The position numbers and the translations under genes were made by a program. From the NCBI GenBank assembly GCA_902797625.1, contig CADBTU010000078.1, positions 1-37,311 on the forward strand: a DNA stretch of 37,311 nucleotides, read 5' to 3'. Positions 19,274 to 26,861 of the stretch are shown here, piece by piece (positions within the stretch are counted from its first letter, which is position 1; each line of letters opens with the position of its first letter). The stretch comes from an uncultured Bacteroidota bacterium (GTDB taxonomy: Bacteria; Bacteroidota; Bacteroidia; Bacteroidales; WCHB1-69). The notes under the pieces are model-generated. The model searched no databases, was not told where the DNA came from, and worked only from the letters and a program-made list of their open reading frames with translations.

Positions 19274-19281
19274 TATGTTTG
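19274..19281 (+). promoter_or_regulatory. Promoter -7 element for the PorP/SprF-like gene pair
   Basis: TATGTTTG followed by CA matches TAnnTTTG, 29 bases before the GTG start of the PorP/SprF-like gene. Confidence 0.65.
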
Positions 19282-19310
19282 CACAGTCGTAAATCGAACT
19301 TAAGAAAAAC

Positions 19311-20360
19311 GTGATAAAACGATGTGGTTTCTCTATTTTCTGTCTAAAATTGATACTTATTATAGTATCTGTTTTGCTTGTGCGCATCTCTTTTGCTCAG
19401 GATTACCATTTTTCTCAATTCTATAATAACCCAATTGCCGATAACCCATCGTTAACTGCTGCCTTTGATGGCGTTTTCAGGGCATCTGTTATTGGGCGAA
19501 CACAATGGCTTTCTGTTACAACCCCCTTTATGACGATTGGCACTGAAATTGATGGTGCGGTTTATAAAAATAGTCGCCGACAAGAACTTTTTGCTTTAGG
19601 AATAAGTCTCAATGGAGATAAATCTGGTGATTTATCTTACCAATCGGCACAAGCAAGTTTAACAATGTCTTACATAAAAAATATTGGAAGATATAGTCGT
19701 CATAAGATCGGTGTTGGTTTGTGTGGTGGTATTATTAACAACTCTTTAGATTTATCGAAAGGCACTTGGGATAATCAATTTATAGGTGGAATTTTTGATC
19801 CTAATATTTCTTCAGGAGAGGTTCTTCTATCTACAAGTAAAATATTTGCTGATTTCGGAATTGGTGTCTTTTGGAGTTTTTTACCAACAAAAGATATGAT
19901 TTTGAGAGTCTCTGCATCTGCTTTACATATTAATCGACCATTTTATGGTGTGATAGGAAAGGAAGTCCGCCTGCCAATAAGATATTCACTACAACTCTAT
20001 TCTCAAATAGGCATAACTTCGGCAATTTCAATATATCCAATGCTTTATACTTCGTTCCAAAACAATTATACAGAATCTCTTTTGGGTTGTAATGTAGAAT
20101 ATTTCAAAAAGAAGAATAATTATACTACGCTATACACTTTTGGCGGTGGACTATTTTATCGTTGGAGAGATGCTTTGGTAATCAATACATTTGTAAGTTG
20201 TAAGAATCTTAAACTCTCTGTATCTTATGATGTGAATATTTCTCCGTTTGTTGTTGCAACACACGGGCGCGGTGCTTTTGAAATAGCATTGTCTTATATC
20301 TTCAAACGAAAAACCATTACAAGAATAGGAAAGGAACCATGCCCGTATGATATTATGTAA
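19311..20360 (+). CDS. PorP/SprF-family outer-membrane protein
   Basis: This 349-residue protein begins with a signal peptide (about residues 1-30, ending ISFAQ). The family opening DYHFSQFYNNPIADNPSLTA follows directly. The rest is rich in alternating strands with aromatic residues, as expected of the beta-barrel of PorP/SprF proteins, which act with type IX secretion and gliding machinery. The start is GTG; no ATG would include the full signal peptide. The downstream PD40/OmpA-like gene overlaps by 14 bases, an arrangement common for this family. Such genes occur in several copies per genome, so it may not be the core PorP of the secretion channel. Confidence 0.88.
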   Translation: MIKRCGFSIFCLKLILIIVSVLLVRISFAQDYHFSQFYNNPIADNPSLTAAFDGVFRASVIGRTQWLSVTTPFMTIGTEIDGAVYKNSRRQELFALGISLNGDKSGDLSYQSAQASLTMSYIKNIGRYSRHKIGVGLCGGIINNSLDLSKGTWDNQFIGGIFDPNISSGEVLLSTSKIFADFGIGVFWSFLPTKDMILRVSASALHINRPFYGVIGKEVRLPIRYSLQLYSQIGITSAISIYPMLYTSFQNNYTESLLGCNVEYFKKKNNYTTLYTFGGGLFYRWRDALVINTFVSCKNLKLSVSYDVNISPFVVATHGRGAFEIALSYIFKRKTITRIGKEPCPYDIM

Positions 20361-21924
20361 TAAACAACAAAAAATATTACTCTTTCTTGTTGTATATATC
20401 TATTTATCAACGTTATATGCACAAAACTCTTCATTTCCTTTTAAGGATAATGAATTAGACTCATTTTCTATCACAATTAATCCTCTACCTCATGCTATTA
20501 ATTCTCATTTTTCTGAATTTTCAGGAGTTTTACTCTCTGATAGCTCTTTTTGGTTTACCTCTATGCGTAATGATGCTGATGTAGATCGAGAACATTTCTT
20601 CGAAACAAATTGGTATTGTTACATATATAATTCTCAACTGTCAGAAAAATTTTCTTATTCAAATCCGCAAAAATTACCAAATAAAATAAATAATCCTAAA
20701 TATTTTAATAGCAACTTTTTTATTAGTGATGATGGTAAGCAGTTGTATTTTGCACGATGTCAACGTTTTGAAGATGGAGATTTGAAATGTTCTCTTTGGA
20801 AATCAATAAAACAAAAAAATAAGTGGCAAAAACCACAAAAACTCCCCGAACCTATAAATTTAGACAATTTCTCAACACTTCAGCCTTTTTTAGTTGAATA
20901 CAATGACTATAAAGTCATCTATTTCGTTTCTAATCGACCTGGAGGTTATGGAAACCTTGATATTTGGTATTCCATATATAAAGACGGTGTATTTCAAACT
21001 CCTATCAACGTTGGACCTATTATCAATACTGAAGGAAACGAAGTAACTCCTTATTATAACTCTTCATTAGAAACTCTGTTTTTCAGTACAGATGAGCGCA
21101 AAGGTTTTGGTGATTATGATATATGGTATAGTAAAGGAGCACTTTCGCGGTGGCAACCACCAGAACTTCTGAGTAAACCTTTTAACTCTGAATACAACGA
21201 TATATATTTTGTTCTTAATAATGACAATAATAGTGGTTATCTTTCGTCTAATAGGCTCTATTATAATATGATAGAAGATACTTGTTGCAACGATATATAC
21301 TATTTCAATTGGAATAAAATAGAGAGGGATACAATAAAAATAGAAAAAGATTCTACATTATCTAAAAGAATATCATCAATACTACCTATAACTCTATATT
21401 TTCAAAATGATACACCAGACCCTAAGTCTTATTTCGATACAACTGTATCTGATTATCTTGAGTTATATAATTTATATATGTCTGATATTCAGCAGTATAT
21501 TAGGATGTCGGGAGAAGGATTGAATGGCGAGGAACAACGAGAAGCAATGTATTCAGTATCTGCATTCATGCGCGATTCTGTGCAAACAGGATATGATAGA
21601 TTGATGCTTTTAGTAGAATATCTTGTAGATGCTGTGGACAAAGGATATTCTGTATCGTTAAAAGTGCAAGGATTTGCAAGTCCGTTGCATAACGAACAGT
21701 ATAATAAGCTCTTATCAAAACGTAGAATAATTAGTTTGTTGAATTTTTTAAAAAAGATTGAAAATGAAAAATTAAAACCATATTTAGAAGATAAAAAGAA
21801 GGGATTAGAAATAGAAATTCTACCAGAAGGAGCCGTAAAACACACTTTTGAAACAGATAAAATACGTGAAACTGTTTTTGGGTTGCGTGCTGCAAAGGAT
21901 AGGAAAATTGTGATCAGCGAATAA
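20347..21924 (+). CDS. PD40 beta-propeller and OmpA-like periplasmic protein, PorE-like
   Basis: This 525-residue protein has a signal peptide (residues 1-25, ending LYAQ). It then has several PD40/WD40-like blades, with the clearest around 193-207 (FVSNRPGGYGNLDIWYS) and 245-262 (FFSTDERKGFGDYDIWYS). A degenerate blade sits near 140 and another near 290-320. From about 345 there is the segment LYFQNDTPDPKS found in Bacteroidota OmpA-family proteins. The C-terminal 85 residues resemble the OmpA peptidoglycan-binding fold (VQGFASPLHNEQYNKLLSKR). PorE of Porphyromonas has a related blade-plus-OmpA layout. The 14-base overlap with the PorP/SprF-like gene suggests a working pair, with this protein anchoring the barrel to the cell wall. 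Confidence 0.82.
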   Translation: MILCNKQQKILLFLVVYIYLSTLYAQNSSFPFKDNELDSFSITINPLPHAINSHFSEFSGVLLSDSSFWFTSMRNDADVDREHFFETNWYCYIYNSQLSEKFSYSNPQKLPNKINNPKYFNSNFFISDDGKQLYFARCQRFEDGDLKCSLWKSIKQKNKWQKPQKLPEPINLDNFSTLQPFLVEYNDYKVIYFVSNRPGGYGNLDIWYSIYKDGVFQTPINVGPIINTEGNEVTPYYNSSLETLFFSTDERKGFGDYDIWYSKGALSRWQPPELLSKPFNSEYNDIYFVLNNDNNSGYLSSNRLYYNMIEDTCCNDIYYFNWNKIERDTIKIEKDSTLSKRISSILPITLYFQNDTPDPKSYFDTTVSDYLELYNLYMSDIQQYIRMSGEGLNGEEQREAMYSVSAFMRDSVQTGYDRLMLLVEYLVDAVDKGYSVSLKVQGFASPLHNEQYNKLLSKRRIISLLNFLKKIENEKLKPYLEDKKKGLEIEILPEGAVKHTFETDKIRETVFGLRAAKDRKIVISE

Positions 21925-21953
21925 TCATCTTATGATACATAATAAAAAATCCT

Positions 21954-21961
21954 TAATTTTG
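21954..21961 (+). promoter_or_regulatory. Promoter -7 element for the unknown anchored protein
   Basis: TAATTTTG followed by CA matches TAnnTTTG, 70 bases before the next start codon, so the leader would be relatively long. Confidence 0.5.
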
Positions 21962-22031
21962 CACTCGTAAATTTCAACATAAAAAAGTTATACTTATAAA
22001 TTTTAACAAATAAAAATTAGTTATCAATATT

Positions 22032-22544
22032 ATGAATCAATTGGGTTTTTGGCTTTTTTTGGGTATTAGTGTGTTTTCCGCAACATTTTGTTATACCGTT
22101 AAGATAATAATGGAAACAAAGTCTAAGATTGCAGCACTAAGAAGTAGTAAAAGCAGTCAATCTACAATTTTACCACTTCGTCTTCAGGCTTATGAACGAA
22201 TGGCACTCTTTTTAGAACGTATTGATCCAAACCAACTTGTAATGCGTATTCATACTTCGGGATTAACAGTTTCGCAAGAGCAAAATTTACTTTTAACTGC
22301 AATAAGAAGCGAATTTGAGCATAATCTTTCACAACAAATATATATTTCTGACTCGGTTTGGCAAAATGTTTGTGACGCCAAAGCTGATATAGAGGCGATT
22401 ATAAATACAGTTGCTGGAGATTTTGATAAAGATTCTGATAGTCGGGAATATGCCGAGATGATATTGGCGGTAGCTTCTAAAAAACCAATTGTAGAGTTGG
22501 CAATACAAATCTTGAAATCCGATATGCAAAAATGGGCTTATTGA
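22032..22544 (+). CDS. Conserved Bacteroidota protein of unknown function with an N-terminal membrane anchor
   Basis: This 170-residue protein has one N-terminal hydrophobic segment (about residues 5-25, LGFWLFLGISVFSATFCYTV). A basic linker, the block LPLRLQAYERMALFLERIDP, and a mostly helical cytoplasmic or periplasmic body follow. I recall this block from small uncharacterised Bacteroidota proteins, but no function is known to me. It has its own -7 element and sits between the PD40/OmpA-like gene and pruA, each with a separate promoter, so the neighbours say little about its role. Codon use looks like the rest of the window. Confidence 0.75.
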   Translation: MNQLGFWLFLGISVFSATFCYTVKIIMETKSKIAALRSSKSSQSTILPLRLQAYERMALFLERIDPNQLVMRIHTSGLTVSQEQNLLLTAIRSEFEHNLSQQIYISDSVWQNVCDAKADIEAIINTVAGDFDKDSDSREYAEMILAVASKKPIVELAIQILKSDMQKWAY

Positions 22545-22565
22545 GGTGTAATTTTAAGTTTTTTT

Positions 22566-22573
22566 TATCTTTG
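22566..22573 (+). promoter_or_regulatory. pruA promoter -7 element
   Basis: TATCTTTG followed by CA matches TAnnTTTG, 45 bases before the pruA start codon and just past the stop of the preceding gene. Confidence 0.65.
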
Positions 22574-22617
22574 CACCGATTTTATAATAATTTTTTTCAA
22601 AAAATATAAAAAACATT

Positions 22618-24243
22618 ATGAACAACGCTAATTTTGAATTCAGAGAACCTAAAAATGAACCCGTTTTCTCTTATGCTCCTGGAACTCCTGAAAGAGCATT
22701 ATTGCAGAAAGAGTTAGAAAAACAATATAATCAAGAAATAGAAATACCTCTTATTATAGGCGGAAAAGAGATTAAAACTGGAGATATGGGACAAGTTGTT
22801 ATGCCAACTCAACATAATCATGTTTTGGCAAAGTACCATAAAGCCGGGAAAAAAGAGGTTCAAATGGCTATAGATGCAGCAATGGAGGCCAAAAAAGATT
22901 GGGAAAATACTCCTTGGATTCAGCGTGCTTCTATAATGATGAAGATTGGTGAATTAATGGCTACAAAATATCGCTACGTTGTAAATGCGGCTTCTATGCT
23001 CGGACAAGGTAAAAATCCTTATCAAGCTGAAATAGATTGCCCTTGTGAAGCTATTGATTTTCTTCGTTTTAACACTTATTTCGCATCAAAAATTTATAAC
23101 GAACAACCAATTTCCGATCATACTACTCTTAACCGTTGCGAGTACCGTCCGTTAGAAGGTTTTGTTTATGCGATTACACCTTTCAATTTTACTTCTATAG
23201 CTTTAAACTTAAATATTTCACCAGTTTTGATGGGTAATGTTACAATCTGGAAACCATCGACAACATCAATTCTTTCTAATTATTATTTGATGAAAATATT
23301 CCAAGAAGCAGGTTTGCCAGATGGAGTTATCAATTTCCTTCCAGGTCAAGGCTCTGTAATTAGTGATGTGGCTTTTAAATCTCCAGATTTGGCAGGTATT
23401 CATTTTACAGGAAGTACCTCAACATTCAAAAACTTTTGGCGCCTCATAGGTGAAAATATAGATATATACAAAACTTATCCAAAGATAGTTGGTGAAACTG
23501 GAGGTAAAGATTTTATCTTTGCGCACCATACAGCAGATGCGCGCGAACTTGCTGTTGCTATTCTCAGAGGAGCTTTCGAATATCAAGGTCAGAAATGTTC
23601 TGCTGCTTCAAGAGCATATATTCCTGAATCTCTTTGGGAACCAACTTTTAAACATATTAAAGATATGATGAAAACAGTGAAGATGGGCGACGTGCGCGAC
23701 TTTTCTAATTTTATCAACGCTGTTATAGATGAAGCATCTTTTGATAATATCGCAGGGTATATTGAACGTGCTAAGGTTTCTAATGATGCTGAAATAGTGC
23801 TTGGTGGACACTATGATAAATCTGAAGGTTATTTTGTAGAACCTACTATCATTTTGGCTAAAACCAAAGATTATGAATCAATATGTGAAGAAATTTTTGG
23901 ACCAGTAATTACAGTTTATGTATATGAAGATTCAAAATTTGAAGAAATGTTGCGTGTTTGCGACCAAACGTCTCCTTATGCGCTTACAGGTTCAATTTTT
24001 GCGCGCGACCGTTACGCTATTGAACTCGCAGAGAATGTACTACGCTATTCTGCTGGTAACTTCTATATCAATGATAAACCAACAGGTGCAGTCGTTGGAA
24101 ACCAACCATTTGGTGGTGCACGCGCTTCGGGAACTAATGATAAAGCAGGTAGTGCTTTAAACCTATATCGATGGATTAGCCCTCGTGCTATAAAAGAAAC
24201 TTTTGTTCCAGCAACAGATTATGGATACCCTTTCTTGGGATAA
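22618..24243 (+). CDS. pruA: L-glutamate gamma-semialdehyde dehydrogenase (1-pyrroline-5-carboxylate dehydrogenase)
   Basis: This 541-residue aldehyde dehydrogenase oxidises glutamate semialdehyde from proline (or ornithine) to glutamate with NAD. It is the stand-alone enzyme, not fused to proline dehydrogenase. The general base is Glu293 in VGETGGKDF and the catalytic cysteine is Cys327 in YQGQKCSAASRAY. The cofactor-binding block ITPFNFTSIALNLN and the C-terminal block GNQPFGGARASGTNDKAG are typical of this subfamily. The gene has its own promoter and a strong terminator. No proline dehydrogenase gene is in the window. Confidence 0.95.
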   Translation: MNNANFEFREPKNEPVFSYAPGTPERALLQKELEKQYNQEIEIPLIIGGKEIKTGDMGQVVMPTQHNHVLAKYHKAGKKEVQMAIDAAMEAKKDWENTPWIQRASIMMKIGELMATKYRYVVNAASMLGQGKNPYQAEIDCPCEAIDFLRFNTYFASKIYNEQPISDHTTLNRCEYRPLEGFVYAITPFNFTSIALNLNISPVLMGNVTIWKPSTTSILSNYYLMKIFQEAGLPDGVINFLPGQGSVISDVAFKSPDLAGIHFTGSTSTFKNFWRLIGENIDIYKTYPKIVGETGGKDFIFAHHTADARELAVAILRGAFEYQGQKCSAASRAYIPESLWEPTFKHIKDMMKTVKMGDVRDFSNFINAVIDEASFDNIAGYIERAKVSNDAEIVLGGHYDKSEGYFVEPTIILAKTKDYESICEEIFGPVITVYVYEDSKFEEMLRVCDQTSPYALTGSIFARDRYAIELAENVLRYSAGNFYINDKPTGAVVGNQPFGGARASGTNDKAGSALNLYRWISPRAIKETFVPATDYGYPFLG

Positions 24244-24261
24244 CACATGATATTTGAATAC

Positions 24262-24297
24262 AAAAAATCCCCAAAATCATTGTTTTGGGGATTTTTT
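24262..24297. terminator. Bidirectional intrinsic terminator
   Basis: AAAAAATCCCCAAAA, the loop TCATTG, and the exact complement TTTTGGGGATTTTTT form a perfect hairpin with an A run before and a T run after. It ends pruA on the plus strand and the smpB-merR unit on the minus strand. Confidence 0.92.
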
Positions 24298-24307
24298 ATT
24301 GTATTAT

Positions 24308-24643
24308 TCACAGCATCTCTCGTATTTCAATCAATCTTCGCCTTATGTTTTGAAGGGTATTTACAATGGTAGCAGTCTCAATCTCTTTTATTAGATTATC
24401 TTTCATTGCATTTTTGGCGCCCTGTAAAGTAAAACCTTTTGTTTTTGTAAGGTATAATATGGTTTTTAATAGTGAAATGTCATTTTTTGAATAAAACCGA
24501 TCTCCTTTTTTATTTTTTCTGGGTTTTATACTGTTGAACTCCTTTTCCCAAAAGCGCAGAGTGGAAGCAGGAAGTTCTAACATCGAAGAAACTTCCCCAA
24601 TGCTGTACCACAATTTTTCATCTTGTACACTTTTGAAACCCAT
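24308..24643 (-). CDS. MerR-family transcriptional regulator
   Basis: This 111-residue protein is a small MerR-type DNA-binding protein. The helix-turn-helix is at the N-terminus (YSIGEVSSMLELPASTLRFW), followed by the wing and the MerR helix pattern FYSKNDISLLKTILYL. A short C-terminal dimerisation helix of about 35 residues ends the protein. There is no cysteine cluster or large ligand-binding domain, so no inducer can be proposed. It lies 12 bases after smpB and shares its promoter, an arrangement that suggests a housekeeping role, but its targets are unknown. Confidence 0.88.
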   Translation of the reverse strand: MGFKSVQDEKLWYSIGEVSSMLELPASTLRFWEKEFNSIKPRKNKKGDRFYSKNDISLLKTILYLTKTKGFTLQGAKNAMKDNLIKEIETATIVNTLQNIRRRLIEIREML

Positions 24644-24655
24644 CTGATGTAAAAC

Positions 24656-25114
24656 TTAGTCTTCAAAATTTCCCGCACGACGTTGGTCGCGTTCTTTTAT
24701 TGATTCGCGTTTGTCGAACATTTTTTTACCCTTGGCAAGTGATATATCAAGTTTTGCATATCCGTTATCGTTTATCCAGAGTAGGGTAGGAATAATCGTA
24801 AAACCTCGCTCGTTTAGTTTAGTCATAAGTTTCCTCATCTCTTTTCTGTGAAGCAACAACTTGCGGTCGCGTTTAGGGGTATGGTTGTTGTAGCTTCCTT
24901 GTGCATATTCGCTAATGTGCATATTGTGAACCCACAACTCGTTATTAACAAAAGAACAATAAGCATCGGTTATATTGGCGCGGCCAGACCTAATTGATTT
25001 GATTTCGGTACCAGTGAGTACAATTCCAGCTGTAAATGAGGTCTGAAGGTAGTATAAAAATTCTGCCTTCCTGTTTTTTATTCCAATTTGTGTGTCTTGT
25101 CTTCTCTTTCCCAT
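24656..25114 (-). CDS. smpB: SsrA-binding protein SmpB
   Basis: This 152-residue basic protein binds tmRNA and brings it to stalled ribosomes for trans-translation. The family blocks are GIVLTGTEIKSIRSGRANI, WVHNMHISEY and the C-terminal KGKKMFDKRESIKERDQ. I chose the ATG at 25114, giving MGKRRQDTQI. The longer form starting at 25144 would begin upstream of the -7 element at 25134-25141 and cannot be read from that promoter. merR follows by 12 bases. The tmRNA gene itself is not in the window. Confidence 0.96.
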   Translation of the reverse strand: MGKRRQDTQIGIKNRKAEFLYYLQTSFTAGIVLTGTEIKSIRSGRANITDAYCSFVNNELWVHNMHISEYAQGSYNNHTPKRDRKLLLHRKEMRKLMTKLNERGFTIIPTLLWINDNGYAKLDISLAKGKKMFDKRESIKERDQRRAGNFED

Positions 25115-25133
25115 GTCTAAATTAGATAACGCG

Positions 25134-25141
25134 CAAAAATA
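25134..25141 (-). promoter_or_regulatory. smpB promoter -7 element
   Basis: The minus strand reads TATTTTTG followed by CG, matching TAnnTTTG, 19 bases before the chosen smpB start. It decides between the two possible starts. Confidence 0.65.
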
Positions 25142-25250
25142 CAAAATCTATCGCTATTTGCAAAAATGAGAAAAATATTTGAAGAGATTTTAGTTAATTA
25201 TTTCTTTCAAGATTCTTAAAAAAATGATAGTTACAACTACAGCAGCATAA

Positions 25251-25268
25251 TTATTTTCAAGAAAATAA
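25251..25268 (-). terminator. A/T-rich palindrome after gldD, possible weak terminator
   Basis: TTATTTTC, AA and GAAAATAA form an 18-base near-perfect palindrome 22 bases past the gldD stop codon. It has little G+C and no long T run following on the minus strand, so its terminator role is uncertain. Confidence 0.3.
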
Positions 25269-25290
25269 CATAATTATCTATATTAGATTG

Positions 25291-25905
25291 CTATTTCCAA
25301 GAAAATGTATTGATAATGTGCATTCCGTCTTCTTTAAGGTATTCAATAACTGGTTGCAAGGAATCGTTATTCGGGGCACCATCAAAATATAACGAAGCTC
25401 GCAAGAAATTGTTTGCGCTATCTGTGAGCCAAAATTGAAACGGAGTAGCTACACTTTTTCCGAATATTTCGTAGGTTTGCCCCCAAAGATTTGCAGTAGT
25501 ATCTCTGACTATTGAATATTGTACATCTTCAGCTTTTTGATAATGAAACTTAACCATCTTATCCTCAGAAATCAATAATCTCCTCAAACTATCTGCGTTT
25601 TTGATTTTAAAATAAGTAAATTTGAATGCTGCATTCAAATTCGGGTAGTCAATGTTAATCCACACAGAATTGTCTTTTTGAGGTAGTATCTCAATAGTAG
25701 AATAAATAGATTTTTCGAATGAAAATGGTAATGTAGTATCTAAAGCAGAATATTGATGCTCAGGAAGTTCAATACGAAAATATCCGATGGGTTTAGGTTC
25801 TGACACATGCTTATGACCGCAAGAAGCCGAGAAAATAGAAAACATCAAAGATAACGAAAGTATCAAATATATTTTAACTCTGATAGAAGAACAGAAATTG
25901 AGCAT
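25291..25905 (-). CDS. gldD: Gliding motility lipoprotein GldD
   Basis: This 204-residue lipoprotein matches GldD, needed for gliding and type IX secretion in Bacteroidota such as Flavobacterium. The signal peptide runs to the lipidation Cys29 in FSASC. Family features are PIGYFRIELPEHQY after the anchor, WINIDYPNLNAAF in the middle and the C-terminal blocks TPFQFWLTDSANNFLRASLY and VIEYLKEDGMHIINTFSWK. I chose the ATG at 25905: it gives a normal signal peptide and lies 10 bases after the sigma factor gene. The longer form from 25950 would overlap that gene and add a non-signal N-terminus. It is probably cotranscribed with the sigma factor. Confidence 0.9.
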   Translation of the reverse strand: MLNFCSSIRVKIYLILSLSLMFSIFSASCGHKHVSEPKPIGYFRIELPEHQYSALDTTLPFSFEKSIYSTIEILPQKDNSVWINIDYPNLNAAFKFTYFKIKNADSLRRLLISEDKMVKFHYQKAEDVQYSIVRDTTANLWGQTYEIFGKSVATPFQFWLTDSANNFLRASLYFDGAPNNDSLQPVIEYLKEDGMHIINTFSWK

Positions 25906-25915
25906 TGCTTGAGAC

Positions 25916-26776
25916 TTAAAGATAACTTTTGAGGTTTTTATTTTTACCATTGTGTCTCAAACGCTTTAATGCACGCTCTTTTATTTGGCGCACACGCTCG
26001 CGCGAAAGCCCTAATTCGTCTCCTATTTCATCAAGTGTATATTCGTGAGATGTACCAATTCCGAAAAATAATTTCAAAACTTCGCACTCATTTTCTGGTA
26101 AAGTTTTTAACAAATCACTAATCTCCGTTGATAACGATTCGTGCATTAGGTTTGTGTCTGTTTTTTCATCAGCATCGTGAACAAAAACATCCACAAAACG
26201 AGTCTCTTCATTTGGGGCAATAGGAGAATCAATAGATTGAGGATGATTGTTCATTTTCATAATCTCAGCTACCTTATAAACAGGCATATCAATAGCCTCT
26301 GCAATTTCTTCGGTAGTTGGGAGCCTGTTTAACGTTTGTTCCAATCGTGAAGTCTCTTTCTTAATTTTGTTGATTACACCTACTTGGTTAAGAGGAAGAC
26401 GCACAATTCGAGATTGATCTGCGATAGCTTGTAATATGGCTTGACGAATCCACCATACGGCGTAGGATATAAATTTAAAACCACGTGTTTCGTCAAATCG
26501 CTGTGCGGCTTTTATGAGTCCTAAGTTGCCCTCATTGATAAGGTCTTGTAGTCCAATTCCTTGATTTTGATATTGTTTAGCAACAGAAACCACAAAACGT
26601 AAGTTTGTTGTTACCAATTTGTTGAGAGCGTTTTCGTCTCCAGCTTTTATCCTTCTTGCTAACTCAACTTCTTCCTCTGCGCTAATCATTTGAACTTTAC
26701 TAATGTCGGATAAAAATCGCTCTAATGATGCAGAATCGCGGTTGGTTATCGATTTTGAAATTTTAAGTTGTCTCAT
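25916..26776 (-). CDS. rpoD: Housekeeping sigma factor, RpoD/SigA type
   Basis: This 286-residue protein is the short Bacteroidota primary sigma factor, without region 1.1. It begins MRQLKISKSITNRDSASL. Region 1.2 follows, then region 2 (LRFVVSVAKQYQNQGIGLQD and RGFKFISYAVWWIRQAI), region 3, and the region 4 helix-turn-helix TLDEIGDELGLSRERVRQIK. This class of sigma recognises the TTTG and TAnnTTTG promoters seen across the window. gldD follows by 10 bases. A candidate -7 element lies about 80 bases upstream. Confidence 0.96.
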   Translation of the reverse strand: MRQLKISKSITNRDSASLERFLSDISKVQMISAEEEVELARRIKAGDENALNKLVTTNLRFVVSVAKQYQNQGIGLQDLINEGNLGLIKAAQRFDETRGFKFISYAVWWIRQAILQAIADQSRIVRLPLNQVGVINKIKKETSRLEQTLNRLPTTEEIAEAIDMPVYKVAEIMKMNNHPQSIDSPIAPNEETRFVDVFVHDADEKTDTNLMHESLSTEISDLLKTLPENECEVLKLFFGIGTSHEYTLDEIGDELGLSRERVRQIKERALKRLRHNGKNKNLKSYL

Positions 26777-26853
26777 TTATAAATTTCCCCCTATATGTAA
26801 TGAACTTGTTAATTCTATGATTTATTCTTTGTCAGCAAAAAGAATGCTTAATA

Positions 26854-26861
26854 CAAACTTA
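26854..26861 (-). promoter_or_regulatory. Candidate rpoD promoter -7 element
   Basis: The minus strand reads TAAGTTTG, matching TAnnTTTG, and overlaps the stop codon of the HtrA protease gene. It would give rpoD a leader of about 70 bases. Read-through from the protease gene is also possible. Confidence 0.4.

Noticed and set aside
25906-25950. Longer start for gldD
   Set aside because: It overlaps the sigma factor gene and spoils an otherwise normal lipoprotein signal peptide.
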